This document shows positions 56,795-64,000 of a stretch of 64,000 bases of DNA, piece by piece. The notes below the pieces were generated by a model. It saw only the letters and a program-made list of their open reading frames with translations. It was not told the DNA's origin and did no database searches. Numbering within the stretch: position 1 is the stretch's first letter; every line of letters begins with the position of its first letter. Origin of the DNA: Mytilus galloprovincialis (taxonomy: Eukaryota; Mollusca; Bivalvia; Mytilida; Mytilidae); contig NC_134842.1 of assembly GCF_965363235.1 (NCBI RefSeq), positions 36,311,958 through 36,375,957 of the forward strand, in the 5' to 3' direction. The translations under genes and the position numbers were made by a program.

Positions 56795-58327
56795 TACTGA
56801 GCCAAAAAAGTTTAGCAACAAAAATGTGAAATTTTATTTTATTACAAAATCATAACAACATATAGTTTTAATAATAACAAAATGGAATTACGACATGGCA
56901 GCAGCAAGATGAATGTTTAACACTAATATTCATTAGGATTTTCTTTGTATGGAGCGCGGGAGGGTCAAAATGCGGAAATGAGTATATATATAGTGTTATT
57001 CAAATTCAATTTCTTAGTCATGCCCTAAGTGCACCATTGCAGGATTTGCACTCACACCAGCAGCTGCCCTTATTCAATGCACTACTTTTGTGGCCGGAAA
57101 AAAACTTCTCACGTGTTGACGTAACGCGAAGGTAGCGCTCCTCCCTTGACATAATTTTTTTTGGGTCTACGAGATATCGACCTATTCTGTGCAGTTGCAA
57201 TTCGTCGAAATCTGTTTGTTAGTCTCTAAACTGTTGCTTTATGCACATTGAATTGAGCCACGATGTCAGCAACATTCATTCCGGCATCAATAATTCCAAG
57301 AGCTTTCTGACGGTCATTTTTGGGGAGGCCTAGTTGATGCCCTATGCATTTTTTTCAAAAGTGTATGTGTTTTTCTTACCAATGGTGTGTTTCTGAACGT
57401 TAGTGAAAAAGATTTTTTTAATATCGTTTTTAAAGTACAGGAACAGAAGGTAAAACATCAATTACACATGCAAAGCTGAAATGGCGCGAAATCGATCACC
57501 AGGAGAAAAGTTCGACAGTTTCGAATTACAGTTCAAACTAAGGATTATATCAATGATGTTTAAATAATTTTTTTCCAAAAACAACAACAAAAAAAACAAA
57601 ACAAAAAATTTTAGCAACAAAAATGTGAAATTTTATTTTATTACAAAATCATAATAACATATAGTTTTAATAATAACAAAATGGAATTACGACATGGCAG
57701 AAGCAAGATGAATGTTTAACACTAATATTCATTAGGTTTTCTTTGTATGGAGCGCGGGAGGGTCAAAATGCGGAAATGAGTATAGTGTTATTCAAAATCA
57801 ATTTCTTAGTCATGCCCTAAGTGCACCATATCGTTTTTAAAGTACAGGAACAGAAGGTAAAACATCAATTACACATGCAAAGCTGAAATGGCGCGAAATC
57901 GATCACAAGAAAAAAGTTCGACAGTTTCGAATTACAGTTAAAACTAAGGATTATATCAATGATGTTTAAATAATTTTTTCCAAAAACAACAACAAAAAAA
58001 ACAAAACAAAAAAGTTTAGCAACAAAAATGTGAAATTTTATTTTATTACAAAATCATAACAACATATAGTTTTAATAATAACAAAATGGAATTACGACAT
58101 GGCAGAAGCAAGATGAATGTTTAACACTAATATTCATTATGATTTTCTTTGTATGGAGCGCGGGAGCTGAAATGGCGCGAAATCGATCACCAGGAAAAAA
58201 GTTCGACAGTTTCGAATTACAGGTAAAACTAAGGATTAAATCAATGATGTTTAAATAATTTTTTTCCAAAAACAACAACAACAAAAAACAAAACAAAAAA
58301 GTGTGGCTAAACTTTTTTGGCTCAGTA
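56795..58327 (-). mobile_element. Tc1/mariner relic with nested internal duplications
   Basis: The ends TACTGAGCCAAAAAAGTTTA and TAAACTTTTTTGGCTCAGTA are perfect inverted repeats, each flanked by TA. The largest unit holds minus-strand transposase remnants: GHQLGLPKNDRQKALGIIDA and MNVADIVAQFNVHKATV (about 57345-57235), then LVDPKKIMSREERYLRVTS near 57130. Three successive units share the left-end block (from 56804, 57606 and 58013) and the right-end block (57425-57605, 57829-58012, 58165-58300); units 2 and 3 lack progressively more of the middle. No intact transposase remains. Confidence 0.85.
56804..58300. repeat. Three tandem, progressively shorter deletion units inside the Tc1 relic
   Basis: Unit 1 is about 800 bp, unit 2 about 407 bp and unit 3 about 288 bp. 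Unit 2 joins GTGCACCAT to ATCGTTTTTAAAG. Unit 3 joins GGAGCGCGGGAG to CTGAAATGGCGCG. Each unit keeps the same left and right subterminal blocks. Confidence 0.8.
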
Positions 58328-58328
58328 T

Positions 58329-61300
58329 ATGTTCGTGTGTATAAATTGGAAACAAAACGTAGTCAAAATCTTCAGAGCCCTAAACCCTTTTATCTTTACC
58401 TTTCAATGCCACGGCGAAATCGTAAAAATTTACGTTCAGTGCCAACAGTTGGAAAGCAAGTCCTTCGATACGGCCGTTGTCGTCAAGCTCTATCAGCAAC
58501 AATAGCAGGGGGAATTAATTAGGTGGCGCTACAGTCGTCCGTAACGTCAAAAAGTCCGCCAAATCAATCGGCTAAAAGATTGACGTTTAAAGTATTTTTT
58601 GCAACTTGTCATGCTTTTATTATAATTAAATTTAAAAATTTGTAGGTTTTGTGACCAATATAATTTCTTTACGACATACAAACATTACAAAAATAGCTTG
58701 TTATTGCTATTCCTTTATCCTGTCCGTTCTAAAAAAAATAGCCATCTTTTTTGTTCGCCAAAAAAAATTCGATTTTTCCTAATTTGACGTTTGCGTATCC
58801 AAATACAGAAAAGAACGGTTATAATCTTAAATGAAACCGGGAAACCTATTTCAAATTTATACACTGTTTTGAAGCCATCATTTTTTACTTTTATACATCA
58901 ATTTTAGTGACCACCAGCCATGTCAATTTTTATCTGGTTTTAGCTACGTTTCTACTTCAAAACAGTAAAGTTAAGCTTCTTTTCGTTGTACCTGTTTCAA
59001 AGTGCTCTAAAATACTGATTTTATTAAAGATATGAATGAAATTTTGATTAATAGTTGTGGATTTTCACAATTCCATACGATACTTGTATTTTAAAGTAAC
59101 TAAAACCCCTTTTGATCCCCTACACAAATTGACGGTGACATTGTTTTCTTTTTTCAACATACGTCATGTAACGTTTATAACAAAATATGTGTCAGGGTCA
59201 TGTGCATAGTAAAATTTACACATTGGAAAAGTGAAACAACAAACAAAGATCTTCTTTATTGCGTTTAAAGCTAAACGTCTTGGAAAATTCTGACAGATCT
59301 GACAAATTATTGATAGCCTAGATCTACTGTATGGATGGACAAAAGCACAAAAATAGCAATAGAAAATGCATTGCAAAGAAAATTCTGTAGGAAAAAAACA
59401 TTTGAAAAAAGAAAATGAAGGTCAGTTAATAAAATCTTGCTTATATTATTATCTCTTTAGTTAGTAAGCTATATTTCCATTCTCAATTTTATGGTAATAA
59501 GAGCAAAAATTAGCTTATCAAGCCAAGTCAGCCAAACGAGAAGTTTATTCATAGAGGTGTTCTTACAAAATTGAATTTATTCAAATGGCAAATTCTTGTC
59601 AAATTTAAGCATCTTTGATCATTATTGAAGTAAAATGCACAAAATTTGTCCCACCAGTTTCATCTCATTTCCTATTACTAGTATTCAGGTAAAGTATATA
59701 CACAAAACTTTGTTTATAAATATGTAATTGTTTAAAGAAGCTGATACAGCAACCTGTTTAAGAGAAGAAGCCCCATTTTTTTCCAAAAAGTTTACTTTCA
59801 TAATCTATAAAATACCCTGAGAAATAAGACAAAGGGCTACTGTGCAAGCTAATCTAATAGTTTAATTTTACAATAATAATGATTCTGAAATTCAAAATTG
59901 TGTCACTTTCACTTATAATTTAAAGCATATTTTTTTTACAGAATTTCTGTCAATATTTTTGGTATAAAACTTATAAATCCCTTTTTTGTATTTTACTGTT
60001 CAACTAAGAAACATAGCCTAGGCTTGAGTTTAAAGGCTCTCTTAATTTGAAGAAATTTGTTGTGACTCTTGGTCACACTTTAAAATATAAAATATATATG
60101 ATCAGTACTATTTATTTAATAATTATATCAATTTTCAGAAAGATTATTGAAATTGTATAAACTATGTTTTATTGCATTAAATATTATCAGAAGTGTTTAT
60201 AAAAAAATTCTGCTAGGAATGATCCCACATATAAAAATTACATGTAGTATATTTCATCCGCCAGATCTAATTTCTTTCAATATAGCTAGGTTTTTAATTT
60301 TACATGTATAGGTGTCATTATCCACATTTCTGAATTGTTTTTTTTTTTTATTGCAGTAATATTTTGTCTTTTAATATTTAAATTTAGTCCTTCTCTGAAA
60401 AATAGGGGGAAGTATCTCTTTTTTATATTATCATAACATAGTTATAAATCGAGTTTCGTTTATTTTCTTTCTAATTTTTGTAAAGTAAACTCCTTTTTTA
60501 ATTTTTATGCATTTTGCTGGGTTTTTATTTTTGACTGGTGATATTAAGGGGAGATAACCACTTGCACAAATCGGCATAAAAACCACCGCTTCGGTTTGAA
60601 ATCAATTTGACGTTTGCGTATCCAACATTCTATTGCCGAGATATTCATATCGAGTGTTTGTCTTAATGAGATGCTTTATTAAATTTAAATTCAGCCCATC
60701 ATTTTTAGTTTCCTCGTAAATATTTAGATTTTTCGTTCAGGAGACTTGACAATTTTCACCCAAACTCCAAGTTTGCAGATAAAATAAAGAATAAAGGACT
60801 TTGATTTGATGCGTGAGCTTTGACGAGAATAAACTATGGATACTCAAGATTAGTTAGGTCAATAAGTTTTTATTACGACAATAGTATTCAGTGAGTTAAA
60901 ATGAGGTTTGTCTGATCCGTTTTTTTACTGAATTTTCACGGTCACGTGACTCTATTGTTGCTGATAAACTTGGGGTCAAACCGTGACCTGCTTTCCAACT
61001 GCAAGTCATGTTTTTCCATCCAGACTGGTTCTGTATTATGACGTTACTGTACCCTAACGTCATAGTGTAGGCGAACTGCAAAAAGGTGTTAGCGGAAAAA
61101 CGCGGGGAAAATAAAAATTTACGGAAAAGTCCAAATATTGATTTTTTTGCGAATAAGCAGTTTTTACCGTATTTACATACATATGTATATTTCTTCTTTA
61201 ACAAAGATTTTTAAAGTGTTATAAAACTTCAAATTGAACAAAAAATGAAAACATGTTTTTTTTTTAACTTTTAAATTCATGCATATACTTTTTACAAAAA

Positions 61301-62254
61301 TCTTTTATTTTGTCAATATTTCAATGATATACATATACATGTTCTGCAATTGAACTATATCGTCTTCCTTGTAGTTATTCGTAGACAGTTTTTCCGTATA
61401 CATCATGTGATTTATGATTTATTTTGCAATTAAAAGTGTTAAGAACAACAGTTATTGATAGAACATGTAAAAGTTACATGAATAAATTATAATCCGATGA
61501 TATTCACGTAAATAATATCTAATAATTTTGATTCAGGTACTTGGTCATTTCTACCACGAACGTTTTGGTTGCCTTAATTCTACTTTTGCATTCACAATGT
61601 TTATTCCATACAACTTTTGTGCCAATTTTCGAAGATGTGTAACTAAAAGGCTGGAGAGTTGTGGTTTGTATATAATTATACGAAATGAATGCAAATGACG
61701 ATGAAAAATCCGCTTCTGCGGTTCTTGCAAAATGTGATCGTCAGTAAATCTTGCAGGCAGTTCGTATACATTTGAAATTTTTCACAGTGAACAATTCTAC
61801 AATGAAAGAACATTAATTCTCCTTTCCTTGTACGAACATACTAATAGCGTCGATATCTGAATAGTGGAACATTACATTGCTAAGCAATATTGCTAAGCCA
61901 AGAAACCAAATGTTTTAAGAACTTGAATGTTTAGTCGCAACATATTTCAACTAATTTTTAATTCTTACCTAACTAACAACAATAACCTTCCCGGTAGAAA
62001 CAATCAAAACTACACTCCGACAGTAAAATTTCGGATTTATTCAAACGTCAATTAGTAAGAACTCGCAGTCAAACATGCATGCTGCAATGCATTCCATAAA
62101 AAGTTTTATTTCGAGGTAAAAGTTTGGATGCTGGTAGAATCAATGTCAGGAAATATCATACTCACTATAGTATATATACTTGTTTGTACATGTACATATA
62201 TAGTATATAGAGAGAAAAGGCGTGCAGTCAATCCAATACCACCAGGTCAACCCA
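58329..62254. other. Intergenic, mostly unrecognised
   Basis: AT-rich. A 20-bp word TTTGACGTTTGCGTATCCAA occurs at about 58786 and again at about 60607, the only link noted. Short reading frames here have no recognisable domain. Upstream exons of the zinc-finger gene may lie here; one possible non-coding exon end is TTAG/GTAAGA on the minus strand near 61970. Confidence 0.4.
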
Positions 62255-62500
62255 AGGGTTGTTGTTCAGTAGTTGTCGTTTGTTGATGTGGTTCATAGAT
62301 GTTTCTCGATTTTTTTTTTAATTCCTAAAGATTAGACCGTTGGTTTTCCTGCTTGAATTATTTTACACGAGTCATTTTGGGAGCGCTGTACCGTTTTGTT
62401 CTGTGTACTATGATCTTTAATTTTTAAAATTTTTATACATTTTGAATTGATGGAGAATTAATGTCTCATTGACACTCATACCACATCTTTTTATTTACAT
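62255..62500 (+). repeat. Dispersed repeat, same family as 15583-15830
   Basis: Contains GTAGTTGTCGTTTGTTGATG, AGATTAGACCGTTGGTTTTC and ACACTCATACCACATCTTTT. Confidence 0.75.
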
Positions 62501-64000
62501 TACTTCGTAAAAAATACCAATGTCGTATATCACAACTTCTTTACTTCTACATCGCTTGCTAAACATCTTTTACAACTCGGCGCAAATTTTACAGGAACTT
62601 TTCGCTAAAACAGGAACATGCCGAACATGATAAAACATACCATATCAAGTTCACGTTGATATAAATTTTATACGCTCTCAAGGGAATATTTTATAATGTT
62701 TGCATATTGTGAAAGATCACGAAGAAAATCGTTCTGCATTTAAGCCCAAACAAAAAGGCTGTCCTAGTCAACGGAAATAAACCCCGAGTAATGAAATTTT
62801 AATAAAACGACAAAAAGACAAAGAACGAGTCTTCAAACACTATTCAAAAACTGAAGACTGACTAACAAAAACCCTTTACCGAAACAGAAAGAGATACTGC
62901 TCTACATGTGCCCGCCGTTGCATGTATCTCTTATATAAAATAAATAGAAGATTTACTAAGATAAATTCTAAAAGTTATGGCACTGATTTTTTAAAATGAG
63001 GTCGTGGATTCAAGCTTTGCGCCTGGTCAAACTTAAAAACTTTAAAAAATTGGTATACTTGCTGCTTTTCCGCTAAGCACTCGCTGTTTAGAAGTAATGA
63101 AGTAAAAATTATGTGTTCGCGTAGGGTAACTTGTTTTACAACAGAGCTTTATACTTATTTTTTGAACTAGCAAGTAAAATAAACCGACCCAGCGAGTCAG
63201 TTTATTACAAAGCTTGGTAAATACTCAAATCTCATATACCATCTCCTCGTCATAAATATGCATTTAACCTACCTCTACCTAAAACATGTTCCAGTTTGTT
63301 TTCTAGAGAATTATTTTTTTTTTTTATTAAAAATCAGTTGAAAAGGTGCCATGAGAAATTCAAGGGTTTACTGTTAAAAACTTTTATTCCCGGCTTAGTG
63401 TACCCTACATTCCGTTAGAAATAAGTCAAATTTCAGTAAAAGATATATAAAAAAAGGGAGAAAAAAAACCGTTGCTTTCACTTTAAACTTTGTGGACGAA
63501 CTTCATTAAAATCGCCAAATTTTAGAGATACCTCAGTGTGTACTTGATACTTCAGGGTGTTAAAATATCCATGTCTACGGATATGCACGTAGATAAGTTA
63601 TAATGTCCTCAGCATTGTAAAGAAAATAAAAGATATACAATAATGAAAGCGAAATAGATTATGATAAACTAAAGGTTGAGAGAATAAAAAAAGATATGTA
63701 TAAAAGACATAAAGCACAATTTGATTTATTAGAAAAATATATTATCTTATTAATAAACTATTTTTCAGTTGTGTATTTAGTATACGCAACTTTTCAAAAA
63801 ATTACTATTTTCCAATAATTTGGCGCGCTTTGTGCATTTCAAAGAAGCACAGACAATGACGTTACGTCATAGTACATTTCATAGCATCAGAGTAAAAAAA
63901 ACAATGGCCCAAAAGTGGCCCCGTGGCACCGAACGTAGTATGAAAAAAATGGCCCAAAAGTGGCCCATGGCACAGAGATGGTTAATGAAATTAAATCATT
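62501..64000. other. Intergenic, nothing recognised
   Basis: AT-rich. At 63903-63980 the word AATGGCCCAAAAGTGGCCC occurs twice about 45 bp apart. No gene or known repeat was recognised. Confidence 0.45.

Noticed and set aside
60896-61204. 102-codon minus-strand frame
   Set aside because: No domain, no splice context, and its composition is like translated AT-rich non-coding DNA.

Overview
The window is AT-rich, intron-rich animal DNA packed with dispersed repeats. Several features point to a marine bivalve, most likely a mytilid mussel: an nSTAND3 NTPase fused to ankyrin repeats, a short MEGF-type receptor, a GTCCGTCGTCC minisatellite, and interspersed repeats of the 'GGCAATCATACCACATCTT' type. 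That assignment is inference from gene and repeat style; no search was possible.

Three host genes can be supported, all on the minus strand. (1) About 9.5-28.0 kb: a large multi-exon gene of 13 recovered exons, 3153 nt in frame, 1050 codons, with its 5' end missing. It encodes a cysteine-rich ectodomain, one membrane helix, a run of short duplicated juxtamembrane exons, and a last exon with an nSTAND3-type P-loop NTPase followed by ankyrin repeats. (2) About 36.8-47.05 kb: a complete 8-exon, 457-codon gene with a signal peptide, one MEGF/scavenger-receptor-like Cys-rich unit, three 72-nt stalk exons, a membrane helix and a tyrosine-rich tail carrying YEEI, two YLNP and YVTM motifs. (3) About 53.3-54.8 kb: the last two exons of a C2H2 zinc-finger gene. 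The two receptor genes are adjacent and in tandem orientation; both look like innate-immune or phagocytic surface receptors, but that role is inferred.

Mobile DNA fills much of the rest. A tyrosine-recombinase retroelement (Ngaro/DIRS-like) lies at 1.27-7.52 kb. It has the split direct repeat order A...B-A-B, carries an SGNH-hydrolase ORF, and is flanked by 620-bp direct repeats; it is treated as a young fossil. A reverse-transcriptase element with an open 727-aa frame (Penelope-like or related) sits at about 28.3-32.2 kb, and truncated tails of it or related elements are scattered through the window. Two Tc1/mariner relics (26.5-27.7 and 56.8-58.3 kb), several MITE-like elements, hairpins, a (CAT)n microsatellite and a GTCCGTC minisatellite were also found.

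Layout: 1-0.6 kb RT-element tail; 0.6-8.1 kb YR retroelement and flanking repeats; 8.1-9.4 kb repeats and microsatellite; 9.5-28.0 kb receptor gene 1, with intronic repeats and a mariner; 28-32.2 kb RT element; 32.2-36.7 kb repeats; 36.8-47.05 kb receptor gene 2; 47-53 kb repeats, including a second RT tail; 53.3-54.8 kb zinc-finger gene; 55-64 kb mostly unrecognised, apart from a Tc1 relic. No tRNA, rRNA or CRISPR was recognised.
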